A stretch of 21,525 nucleotides of DNA, from IMG/VR virus record IMGVR_UViG_3300042294_000403, positions 1-21,525 of that record; one strand, given 5' to 3'. Within the stretch, counting starts at the first letter, position 1; each line of letters starts with the position of its first letter. A program made the position numbers and the translations under genes. A model generated the notes under the pieces. That model had not been told where the DNA came from. It made no database searches and saw nothing but the letters and a program-made list of their open reading frames with translations. Positions 12,667-18,551 of the stretch are shown piece by piece. Source of the DNA: a virus.

Positions 12667-13316
12667 CCTTCTTCTCCTGTCGGATCGTAGTAGGGGCAGA
12701 AGTCTGCGCAAAATGCCAATGGCTTTTCAGGTCTAGGTTGTAATTGTTGAGCAACCATTTCACGCGTTTTTTCTAAATGCTCTAAGGCTTGTAATGCAAT
12801 TGTTTCATCATAAGGTTGCATATAAATCAAAATGTCAGACATTTTTCCATCACGCGGAATACCAACAAGGGCCACATCTTTAACGGTGTAACCATTTTGT
12901 GTGAGCAAATAACCGTAAAGATGTATCTGCCAAATTTGCTGCCGGTTGTTTGCACCAAAGTAACGGCCGCTACCCTTTTTTATAGTTTTCCAATCAATAA
13001 CGGTGTGGTTGATTTTGTCGTATGCGTCCACATGGCCAGGCACTCCATTGGCTTCCACGGCAATTTCTAATTCATATTGAACGCCAAACGGATCTTCACG
13101 CCTAATGGCTTCTTCAATTCCTGTGTGAATAAAAGTTCCTAAAATTGCGCCCAATTTGTCACCGACATTTGTTGGATCAGTTTGCGCAATGTCATGCCAA
13201 AGCCGGCGCTGACACCCACCAATTGCAGATGGGCCAATGGCTACTTGTTGTGATCTAGCCCTGGCATTGTCATTTGCAACCAAAGTTTTCACAACCATGC
13301 TTTGTAAATCAATCAC
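12645..13316 (-). CDS. Cas4/RecB-like PD-(D/E)XK nuclease with Fe-S cysteines
   Basis: The 223-residue protein shows the motifs of a Cas4-type exonuclease: C35 in GGCQRRLWH, H64 (GTFIHTGIEEA), the active-site pair D97 (GHVDAYD) and D108-x-K110 (VIDWKT), the QxxxY motif (QIWQIHLYGYLL, 130-134), and three C-terminal Cys (C203, C207, C218) that with C35 would hold a 4Fe-4S cluster. Such phage nucleases resect DNA ends and usually pair with a single-strand annealing protein; a candidate partner is at 14402-14992. There are no CRISPR genes nearby. GTG start, with GAGG 8 nt upstream and a GTGA overlap with the previous gene. Confidence 0.9.
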   Translation of the reverse strand: MIDLQSMVVKTLVANDNARARSQQVAIGPSAIGGCQRRLWHDIAQTDPTNVGDKLGAILGTFIHTGIEEAIRREDPFGVQYELEIAVEANGVPGHVDAYDKINHTVIDWKTIKKGSGRYFGANNRQQIWQIHLYGYLLTQNGYTVKDVALVGIPRDGKMSDILIYMQPYDETIALQALEHLEKTREMVAQQLQPRPEKPLAFCADFCPYYDPTGEEGCPSTQK

Positions 13317-13489
13317 AAATTATCCTCATTCCATTGTTTGCCGCGTAAATCTTCCATCATTGCCATGTGATCAATTTCTAATTGCTTAATTTTTTTACTT
13401 ATTTTGTACAGTTTAAATGCCATACGCAACGGATACACCCAATAGCCAATTAACAAACCAAGAACAAATGCAATCCAAAATGTGATCAT
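13313..13489 (-). CDS. Small membrane protein, 58 aa
   Basis: The product starts MITFWIAFVLGLLIGYWVYP, a single N-terminal membrane helix (about residues 2-19), followed by a basic helical tail (KLYKISKKIKQLEIDHMAMMEDL) that could form a coiled coil inside the cell. It is coupled on both sides: ATGA to the upstream coiled-coil gene and GTGA to the Cas4-like nuclease. A role in superinfection exclusion or in tethering has precedent for this design but is not shown here. Confidence 0.75.
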   Translation of the reverse strand: MITFWIAFVLGLLIGYWVYPLRMAFKLYKISKKIKQLEIDHMAMMEDLRGKQWNEDNL

Positions 13490-13854
13490 GTGAGATCCAT
13501 GCTTGTGCGGACTGATGTGCCAACTGAGCGGGCAATGTCCACCTGCATCTTGAGCCTGTTTGTATTAGCGCGTGTTGCTAAAACTTTGGCTTGAACAATT
13601 GACAAGTCTTTGTGTAATTCCTCATTTTGTATAAGCGCCATGTCCTCACGCTCTCCAACTGTGTAATTTTTTCCAGTCGGTGATGATTGCGTTGCAAAAG
13701 TCATACGAGATTTGGCCATGGCAATTTCATACTCCGCTTTGACGCTGTGATAAATCGTTTCAACCTCTACAAGATTTTTGTGCGCATCATCTACTTCTTT
13801 GGAAAGCCCGCGTAATTTTTGCTCCACCATTGCAGGCGTAATAATTTCACTCAT
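13486..13854 (-). CDS. Hypothetical coiled-coil protein, 122 aa
   Basis: The sequence is nearly all helical: EQKLRGLSKEVDDAHKNLVE, VKAEYEIAMAKSRMTFA and a second helical half (MALIQNEELHKDLSIVQAKVLATRANTNRLKMQVDIA), a predicted antiparallel coiled coil. Proteins of this kind are common beside recombination genes in actinophages, but the function is unknown. TTG at 13857 and ATG at 13854 are adjacent possible starts; ATG is used, with GAGGAAAC just upstream. It overlaps the upstream stop by 8 nt (ATGAGTGA) and the membrane gene by 4. Confidence 0.75.
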   Translation of the reverse strand: MSEIITPAMVEQKLRGLSKEVDDAHKNLVEVETIYHSVKAEYEIAMAKSRMTFATQSSPTGKNYTVGEREDMALIQNEELHKDLSIVQAKVLATRANTNRLKMQVDIARSVGTSVRTSMDLT

Positions 13855-14107
13855 CAACTGTTTCCTCTTTTACCAGGCTAATGTTTGAATTCTCCCGCTT
13901 GTTCTGCAAAGCAATTACTTTGCCTGCATCTGATGACATATTAAAAGGATCAGGAACAAGCATGAAGCCTGCACTGTCTAATTTTTCTGCAAGATCTTCA
14001 GGAAATATGTCTAACTCTTGAGCCACTGCGCGAATTGCAATTATGTTGTAATGAACTGCAACCTTTAATCCGTTTGATGGTTCAAATTTGTTTTCTTTTT
14101 TACTCAT
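13847..14107 (-). CDS. Hypothetical protein, 86 aa
   Basis: The start at ATG 14107 (MSKKENKFEPSNGLKVAVHY) overlaps the preceding stop as ATGA; a longer frame to 14137 was dropped. After a basic N-terminus the middle part (NIIAIRAVAQELDIFPEDLAEKLDSAGFMLV) looks like paired helices, possibly a helix-turn-helix variant, followed by a polar tail. No family recognised. It lies between a winged-helix protein and a coiled-coil protein in one coupled operon. Confidence 0.68.
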   Translation of the reverse strand: MSKKENKFEPSNGLKVAVHYNIIAIRAVAQELDIFPEDLAEKLDSAGFMLVPDPFNMSSDAGKVIALQNKRENSNISLVKEETVDE

Positions 14108-14409
14108 AACATCATTCCTTCCTCTACTGCGCGCCAAACTATGCAGTCATTGTTGTGGTGGTTTTTTCTTACTGTACCTGTGTCAATAATGTAACCCTCT
14201 TTTACAAGGCTTATGCGTGTAGGACGCACTGTATTGCCCTCTATCTGTAATGTTTTCTCAATCTCATAATCCGTAGCACCGCGCAATCCCTGTTTCAAAA
14301 TGTATTCATATACTTTGCGCTTGAGCGATCCAGTTCTAGGCAAAACTTTTTCTGCGGCGGCTATTGAAGTGCGCTGAGCGTTGTTGGCAATGATTACGCT
14401 GTTATCCAT
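14104..14409 (-). CDS. Winged-helix DNA-binding protein
   Basis: The 101-residue protein contains a clear winged HTH: SLKRKVYEYILKQGLRGATDYEIEKTLQ (helices 1 and 2), NTVRPTRISLVKEGYI (recognition helix), then a beta wing (IDTGTVRKNHHNNDCIVWRAV). This is the layout of small phage regulators and of initiator N-terminal domains. It starts in an 8-nt overlap with the recombination-like gene (ATGGATAA). It may regulate the early operon; no operator has been tied to it, though a palindrome lies at the operon head (15011-15024). Confidence 0.8.
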   Translation of the reverse strand: MDNSVIIANNAQRTSIAAAEKVLPRTGSLKRKVYEYILKQGLRGATDYEIEKTLQIEGNTVRPTRISLVKEGYIIDTGTVRKNHHNNDCIVWRAVEEGMML

Positions 14410-14992
14410 TGAGAGCCGCCCTGCGTGTCAAAAGATGATCACGCAAAGTTGCGCCTTCAATTACAACATCAAGCAAATCAAGATTTAATTGCCATGCGCT
14501 TCTAAGTTCGTCCTCTGTTGTTTTAGTTTCAATCAAACTGAAAACTGCAAATGCGCTTGCTTTTTCTTCTTCTGTGTATTCACGCTTTGTTGCAGGCGCT
14601 TTTGCTTGCGGTGCTTCTGTTGTTTTTGTTTGGCGGTTGCGCACTTCTTCAGATGATGCAATGCCTTTCTTTGTGTCCACTGCAAGAGCGGCAACCATTG
14701 CGCGCCCCCAGGCGGCTGTTTCAGCGTTTTGTAGTTCAGAGTCACGGGTAAAGTTGGTTGGCCCTGGAATTGGCTCGTATGCCCAACCTACGCCTGGTAA
14801 TTGATCATCAGGTGTGCGGTATGCCGCAGCGCTGTACACCATGTAACTTTTAATACTGCCGTCAGGCATCTTTACTTCAATTACATACGGGTCTTTCCAT
14901 GACTGTAGTGAACCATGCGGAAATTTTTCTCTAAACTCAATAATTCTCGTTGCCACATCAATGTAATCTAATGGGCCTTTGTAACTTGCCAT
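14402..14992 (-). CDS. Putative single-strand annealing (Erf/Sak-like) recombination protein
   Basis: The 196-residue protein has a conserved N-terminal domain (DYIDVATRIIEFREKFPHGS, VKMPDGSIKSYMVYSAAAYR, then ELQNAETAAWGRAMVAALAV and GIASSEEVRNRQ) seen in many actinophages. The NAET..AWGRA..AL element is like that of Erf-type annealing proteins, in which a related motif ends the annealing core. Residues 120-145 are a low-complexity linker (TKTTEAPQAKAPATK) before a helical C-terminal domain. With the Cas4-like nuclease in the same operon it would form a typical nuclease plus annealase pair. First gene of its operon; AGGAAGG lies upstream of the ATG. Confidence 0.6.
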   Translation of the reverse strand: MASYKGPLDYIDVATRIIEFREKFPHGSLQSWKDPYVIEVKMPDGSIKSYMVYSAAAYRTPDDQLPGVGWAYEPIPGPTNFTRDSELQNAETAAWGRAMVAALAVDTKKGIASSEEVRNRQTKTTEAPQAKAPATKREYTEEEKASAFAVFSLIETKTTEDELRSAWQLNLDLLDVVIEGATLRDHLLTRRAALNG

Positions 14993-15124
14993 TTGTAACC
15001 TTCCTGTTTGGGGCTAACTAGCCCGTGTAGGAGAATTGAACCCTATGGCGCTGACAAACACAAGAACCCGTAATTTATCGGCGTGGCGCGGCGGTAATGG
15101 CATACTTATAGCCAGGGGGAAATT
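14993..15124. promoter_or_regulatory. Divergent intergenic region with palindrome
   Basis: This 132-nt gap separates the minus-strand recombination operon from the only plus-strand gene. It contains GGGCTAACTAGCCC (15011-15024), two 6-bp arms around a 2-nt centre, close to the minus-strand start, so it could be an operator. The plus-strand gene has AGGGGGA 4-10 nt before its ATG. CCGTAATTTAT at 15068-15078 on the plus strand also occurs at the -10 box of the strong promoter at 10844-10872; a -35-like CTGACA (15051-15056) is only 14 nt away, shorter than usual. No convincing minus-strand promoter was found. Confidence 0.45.
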
Positions 15125-15331
15125 ATGGCGTACTCACAAATTTCAATCCGCTTAGGCGGTCTTATGGTTGAACTGGGAACAGAAGCAACTTATCCCGACA
15201 TGGTTAGTGATTTGACGGGGCGCTGTCTATCTACTTTTAAAGACGCAATGGACAAAGCCGTAGAAGCGGGCGTTGATGTTTCTGACATGCGCCTAATTAC
15301 ATCTGATTATTCAGATGATGATGAAGATTAG
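15125..15331 (+). CDS. Small acidic protein, only plus-strand gene (68 aa)
   Basis: The protein MAYSQISIRLGGLMVELGTE... has a short beta strand (SQISIRLGGLMVEL), a helix (FKDAMDKAVEAGVD) and a very acidic tail (SDYSDDDED). The ATG is preceded by AGGGGGA with good spacing. Its stop overlaps the stop of the converging phosphoesterase gene by 4 nt (15328-15331). Function unknown; an acidic, possibly DNA-mimicking or regulatory role is only a guess. Its isolated orientation suggests separate control from the rest of the block. Confidence 0.7.
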   Translation: MAYSQISIRLGGLMVELGTEATYPDMVSDLTGRCLSTFKDAMDKAVEAGVDVSDMRLITSDYSDDDED

Positions 15332-16359
15332 TCTAACCAAACTTGATATTGGGCTGTTGTTCTGCCCTTAATTGGATCTACAAAATGTAAACGCTGTGAT
15401 GGTTTGCCACTAGCGGCCATTGAGTCACGGGCATAACGATTATCTGACTCTGTTGATCCTGTCCAATAAATGTTGTAGTGCTTTTGAATTGGCTCTTGTG
15501 CATGTCGGTGGTAATGGCCTAGAAAAATGTCGTGAAAATCGTAATCATGTGCGCCCGCTTTCCAACGGTTAGCACCTGCAATCCATGCGGCAGGGCTTGC
15601 AAATCCTGACCGGCCTAATTCATCACCGTGCATAAGCAAAGCGCGGTAGTTACCAATTTCAACTTCTTGAATATCTTCAGGGCAATCCTCCCAGGTTAAA
15701 CGCTTTTCTCCTGCAAGGATTTGGCGGCTCATTTCATAAACCATGCGATCCACATTGTCAGATTTAGGCACTTCTGCGCGCTTGCCACCAATGCGCCCAT
15801 GATTTCCCCATTCAGCAATCACTGTGACCTTTTCAAAATTGGCTAACATTTCGCGCACAAAATCCACGCAAAGCCTTGAAACACTGGTGAATTGGCCAAA
15901 CAATGAAGCATCTATCTGCCATAACTGCGCAGGATAATTAAACAAACCTTCAACCATGTCACCGCCAAACATCACTACACATTCTTTCACAGGGTGGTGG
16001 TGGCGTTGCAAATCAGTTAGATGTACAACTTTTTCAGAAAACTGCATTACGCGCTCACGCATAATTTCAGTGTTGTAACTGGTTGTAACTTTTGCGCCTT
16101 GCCAATCCGTTGTGTGGATCAAAGCAACTTCAGCATTTATTTTGCGTGTGTCTTTTTGTGGCGCAGAAACAGGTGGCACTGCACCCAACGAGATCATTGC
16201 ATCATAAGCGCCGCGGTGAGTTGCCTCTACTAAATCTTCACTGCGCTCTTTAGACTGCTTCAATTGTTTTTGCAATCGTAAAATTACCTGGCGTAATTCT
16301 TTCACATCTTGCGACTCTATGCCTTCAGGCATGTCCTGTAATCTTTTTTCAAGGCTCAT
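15328..16359 (-). CDS. Calcineurin-like metallophosphoesterase
   Basis: The 343-residue protein carries a two-metal phosphoesterase core: TTDWQG (D85; the usual D-x-H is D-x-Q here), GGDMVEG (132-138), EWGNHGR (N186, H187), LLMHGDELG (H244), and LGHYHRHA (281-286). The N-terminal 50 residues are a coiled coil (LRQVILRLQKQLKQSKERSEDL). SbcD/Mre11-like nucleases and phage phosphoesterases share this fold, so a role in nucleic-acid processing is likely but the substrate is unknown. It follows the DUF6378-like gene with an 11-nt overlap and converges on the plus-strand gene. Confidence 0.88.
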   Translation of the reverse strand: MSLEKRLQDMPEGIESQDVKELRQVILRLQKQLKQSKERSEDLVEATHRGAYDAMISLGAVPPVSAPQKDTRKINAEVALIHTTDWQGAKVTTSYNTEIMRERVMQFSEKVVHLTDLQRHHHPVKECVVMFGGDMVEGLFNYPAQLWQIDASLFGQFTSVSRLCVDFVREMLANFEKVTVIAEWGNHGRIGGKRAEVPKSDNVDRMVYEMSRQILAGEKRLTWEDCPEDIQEVEIGNYRALLMHGDELGRSGFASPAAWIAGANRWKAGAHDYDFHDIFLGHYHRHAQEPIQKHYNIYWTGSTESDNRYARDSMAASGKPSQRLHFVDPIKGRTTAQYQVWLD

Positions 16360-16606
16360 TTGTAAACACGATCTCCTTGCCGTGGTGTGTGTAGCCTTCT
16401 TTGTCTATCCAACTATCTTCATGTTCTAGGTTCGCTGTAATCCGTACTGATTTTGCCGCATCAAACATCAACGCAACAATGGCAGGGTCAATGTCCTCAA
16501 TGTCTAAAAGCGCGCCCCACATGCGGCCTATGGCTGTGAAGTTTTTGCGAGCGCTTCCATATTCATGTTGGCGATCATCAAGAACTTCTTTTACTCTTTT
16601 GGACAC
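16349..16606 (-). CDS. DUF6378-like phage protein
   Basis: The 85-residue product (VLDDRQHEYGSARKNFTAIG, RMWGALL, IDPAIVALMFDAAKSVRITAN, DSWIDKEGY) matches the pattern of a phage family often placed near nucleotide-metabolism genes. Its D-RQ-EYG...F..IG.MW and later D..DA.G.A helical parts are reminiscent of MazG/dUTPase-like all-alpha pyrophosphatases, though this is not proven. GTG at 16606 is the start, overlapping the preceding gene by 16 nt. The function is unknown. Confidence 0.72.
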   Translation of the reverse strand: MSKRVKEVLDDRQHEYGSARKNFTAIGRMWGALLDIEDIDPAIVALMFDAAKSVRITANLEHEDSWIDKEGYTHHGKEIVFTNEP

Positions 16607-16839
16607 CTACAAGTTCCACTTCTATGAAGTCTAATTGTGTCGGCACTGCATTTGTGGCCATCTGACCGCAATGCCTGAACAATTAAACTGACTGGATAAC
16701 CTTTTTCCCAGGCTTCATCTAATGTTTTCTTATCACTTGCCGTTAGATTGTCGTACATTTCTTGATAAGTACAAACGCCACCTACTCGCCTAATGCTTCG
16801 TTTACTTAAAATTTCACCAAACGCGTTTTCTAATGCCAT
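16591..16839 (-). CDS. Small HTH-like protein with C-terminal Cys tail, 82 aa
   Basis: The start at ATG 16839 (MALENAFGEILSKRSIRRVG) has an excellent AAGGAGG 7 nt upstream; a longer frame reaching 16902 would run into the terminator. The middle part (LTASDKKTLDEAWEKGYPVS, LIVQALRSDGHKCSADTIRLHRSGTCRCPKE) looks like a helix-turn-helix module with a basic recognition helix and a C-terminal HRxGxCxCP tail, a pattern frequent in small actinophage DNA-binding proteins. It opens the transcription unit after the lysis terminator and may regulate or take part in packaging. Confidence 0.75.
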   Translation of the reverse strand: MALENAFGEILSKRSIRRVGGVCTYQEMYDNLTASDKKTLDEAWEKGYPVSLIVQALRSDGHKCSADTIRLHRSGTCRCPKE

Positions 16840-16872
16840 GTTTGCCTCCTTGAATAAAGCGTACCGCAAAGT

Positions 16873-16895
16873 AAAAAGCCCCGCGTTAGCGGGGC
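16873..16895 (-). terminator. Strong intrinsic terminator after lysis block
   Basis: On the minus strand GCCCCGC-TAAC-GCGGGGC (16878-16895), a perfect 7-bp GC stem with a 4-nt loop, is followed directly by TTTTT (16873-16877). It lies 7 nt after the stop of the last lysis gene, so it ends the late transcript. Confidence 0.95.
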
Positions 16896-16901
16896 AGTTC
16901 A

Positions 16902-17159
16902 CTATTTCGTTTTCTTTTTGGCCGCGGGCTTTTTGCTTGCCTTTGCCAACTTGTCAATCTCTGCCGTTACTACATCTGCAACCAAGCCAAATGCAGGGTC
17001 TTTCTTGTCAATGCCACGGATTGCAGGGCCAACAACTGCCGCCGCTGTTGCAAATGCAAGCGCTTTAATGTCAGTTACTCCTGCGGCATAAAGCGCAACA
17101 GCGGTAACTGCAAAGTGGCGGATTGCTGATTTCAACATGTCTAGGTGCTTCTGTTCCAT
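16902..17159 (-). CDS. Small membrane protein, holin candidate (85 aa)
   Basis: The sequence MEQKHLDMLKSAIRHFAVTA has an amphipathic start and one or two weakly hydrophobic helices (VTAVALYAAGV, KALAFATAAAVVGPAIRGI), then a helical tail that ends in a Lys/Ala run (KASKKPAAKKKTK). Small proteins of this composition commonly sit beside actinophage endolysins and are considered holin or lysis-accessory proteins. The ATG lies 2 nt after the endolysin stop, with AAGGAG upstream. The terminator follows. It could instead be a non-lytic membrane factor. Confidence 0.7.
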   Translation of the reverse strand: MEQKHLDMLKSAIRHFAVTAVALYAAGVTDIKALAFATAAAVVGPAIRGIDKKDPAFGLVADVVTAEIDKLAKASKKPAAKKKTK

Positions 17160-17161
17160 TG

Positions 17162-17629
17162 TTACTCCTTTGGGCGGGCTACCGCCATGATTGTTTTATA
17201 GTCACGCCTCTTGAGGTAAAAGCCATCACCGTTTGATTGGCTTCCTGATTTACCACTTGAGGTATTGCCCTCAAATACTTGTAGGTACTTGAGCGTTGTA
17301 TGGTGGAACTTAACAATGCCCACATGATCAGGCTGAGCATCTTCATCAAATTGAAAGAACACAAGATCCCCGCGCTTAGCCTGACCAATAGGCACAAGTT
17401 GATTGTTCTTTGTTAGGTACTTCAGCCACGCATCACATGAGGCAAAACCTTTTTTGGTATTCGCTACTGACGCGATAATTCCAGCATCAAAATACATCTT
17501 TGATGCAGACATTGCGCACCAGGGTTGATTGTTTAGGCCAAACCATTTGCCAAATGTGGTGTCATTGTTTGGGCCTTCTGTGTAATTAACTGATGCTTCA
17601 CAAAGTTCTATGACTTTATTTAGGCTCAT
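17162..17629 (-). CDS. CHAP-domain endolysin
   Basis: The 155-residue protein is a single CHAP (NlpC/P60-like) domain: nucleophile C38 in NQPWCAMSASKMY, H102 in AQPDHVGIVKFHH, and a third polar residue near E120-N122 (FEGNTSSG). RGDLVFFQFD is the typical strand before the His. Such enzymes cut peptide amide bonds in peptidoglycan (amidase or endopeptidase). There is no signal peptide and no separate cell-wall-binding domain, so release should need a holin. It overlaps the two-TM gene by 14 nt. The host's wall is also targeted by the transglycosylase at 9017-9442. Confidence 0.93.
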   Translation of the reverse strand: MSLNKVIELCEASVNYTEGPNNDTTFGKWFGLNNQPWCAMSASKMYFDAGIIASVANTKKGFASCDAWLKYLTKNNQLVPIGQAKRGDLVFFQFDEDAQPDHVGIVKFHHTTLKYLQVFEGNTSSGKSGSQSNGDGFYLKRRDYKTIMAVARPKE

Positions 17630-17897
17630 CTTCTTTTCCTTCCTGTGGCTTTGGTTTAGATTTTAGTCCATTAGCCGACAAAATGCCCGATAGCGTTCCC
17701 GTAAGAAATACGCATAGGGTAGAAACAAGATCAATAAAGGCCGCATCATTAGGCGCTTGTGCCATAGGTTGCGTGACAAACACCAGCGCATACAACATGG
17801 CAAAGACTGAACCCGCAAAGACTAGGGCAAGCAAAATTCCTATGGTGACAATTAAGCGGGCATGTAATTCTTCAGGTGTGTATTTGCGTCTAGCCAT
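17616..17897 (-). CDS. Two-TM membrane protein, likely holin (93 aa)
   Basis: The start is ATG 17897 (MARRKYTPEELHARLIVTIG), overlapping the lipoprotein stop as ATGGCTAG; the upstream in-frame Met at 17912 was not used. Two hydrophobic helices (about residues 13-40, LIVTIGILLALVFAGSVFAMLYALVFV, and 53-75, FIDLVSTLCVFLTGTLSGILSA) are followed by a charged Lys/Glu/Pro tail. This layout immediately before the endolysin is that of a class II holin. Confidence 0.8.
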   Translation of the reverse strand: MARRKYTPEELHARLIVTIGILLALVFAGSVFAMLYALVFVTQPMAQAPNDAAFIDLVSTLCVFLTGTLSGILSANGLKSKPKPQEGKEDEPK

Positions 17898-18081
17898 TTT
17901 GGAACTCCACATTAGGTAATAAGTCCTTTGTACATTGTCCTACCGCTTCACATTGCGGCGGGTTACATTCTGCCTTTTCCCAGTTTACAAATTCCTGACA
18001 TGGATAGCGCGTGTAGCCTTGATACCCGCACCCGCTTAGCAAAATTGTTAATGCTATGCCTACGGTTAAATGCCTACGCAC
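17890..18081 (-). CDS. Small lipoprotein, o-spanin-like
   Basis: The 63-residue product from GTG 18081 has a lipoprotein signal peptide (MRRHLTVGIALTILLSGCG; lipobox LLSGC with C18) and a Cys/Pro-rich mature part (YPCQEFVNWEKAECNPPQCEAVGQCTKDL). Proteins with this mature pattern are frequent near phage lysis genes. It overlaps the membrane/coiled-coil gene by 8 nt (GTGCGTAG). The pair resembles Rz/Rz1, but an outer membrane is not expected in an actinobacterial host, so it may act at the cytoplasmic membrane or wall. Confidence 0.78.
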   Translation of the reverse strand: MRRHLTVGIALTILLSGCGYQGYTRYPCQEFVNWEKAECNPPQCEAVGQCTKDLLPNVEFQNG

Positions 18082-18319
18082 TTTTGGCTTTCAATACAGC
18101 CAAATCCGTAATTACTATTTGTTGATTTTTATGCACTTCTTTAAGTTGTTGCTCCATGCCTCTGCCCTCATTGAACAACGCGTATTCAATGCGCGCTAAT
18201 TTGCCATCTTGAGCAGTCAGGCGTTCATCAAGTTTGCGCCAAACCTTAAACCCCGCAACAGGCAAAATAATTACAAGAAAGAAAATGTCAAGAAGTGTGC
18301 GGGCAGTGTCTAAATTCAT
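18074..18319 (-). CDS. Membrane-anchored coiled-coil protein, i-spanin-like
   Basis: The 81-residue protein has one N-terminal membrane helix (LLDIFFLVIILPVAGFKVW, about 9-27) followed by a charged helical domain (KLDERLTAQDGKLARIEYAL, GRGMEQQLKEVHKNQQIVIT) that should form a coiled coil. This is the layout of an inner-membrane spanin or of the tail/lysis membrane proteins of the same size in many phages. There is no strong ribosome-binding site. The next gene is the overlapping lipoprotein, then the holin and endolysin. Confidence 0.75.
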   Translation of the reverse strand: MNLDTARTLLDIFFLVIILPVAGFKVWRKLDERLTAQDGKLARIEYALFNEGRGMEQQLKEVHKNQQIVITDLAVLKAKSA

Positions 18320-18335
18320 GGGAAAATGTTATCAA

Positions 18336-18551
18336 TTATGTCCAAGTAATGACGCGAACAGTGCCAGTGCTATCTACTATCTTTGCCTGGTTAGTTGTAA
18401 TGTTTAACCACGCATCACCAATACGCGGGTAAGTTGGATCTGTAGTTACATTAGGAAATGTAAAGCGTGTAGCCGTTTCTAATTTATTTAAACGGTTATA
18501 GATGTCTGTAAAAATTCTATTGAGATCTTGAGGCTGATTTAAATACGGCAT
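18336..18551 (-). CDS. Small tail accessory protein, 71 aa
   Basis: The product MPYLNQPQDLNRIFTDIYNR... has an N-terminal helix with a coiled-coil look (IFTDIYNRLNKLETATRF) and a C-terminal beta part (YPRIGDAWLNITTNQAKIVDSTGTVRVI) of a kind found in short fibre or baseplate-associated proteins. It starts at the stop of the minor tail gene (TAATG), so its product is probably made in step with the tail tip. No known family. Confidence 0.72.
   Translation of the reverse strand: MPYLNQPQDLNRIFTDIYNRLNKLETATRFTFPNVTTDPTYPRIGDAWLNITTNQAKIVDSTGTVRVITWT

Noticed and set aside
12667-12711. WhiB start at ATG 12711
   Set aside because: It adds an Arg/Leu-rich segment not seen in WhiB proteins and deepens the overlap with the nuclease; TTG 12666 has AGGAG 7 nt upstream.
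12645-13316. Cas4-like gene as evidence for a CRISPR-Cas system
   Set aside because: No cas1, cas2, effector or repeat array is present; Cas4-like nucleases are common phage recombination enzymes.
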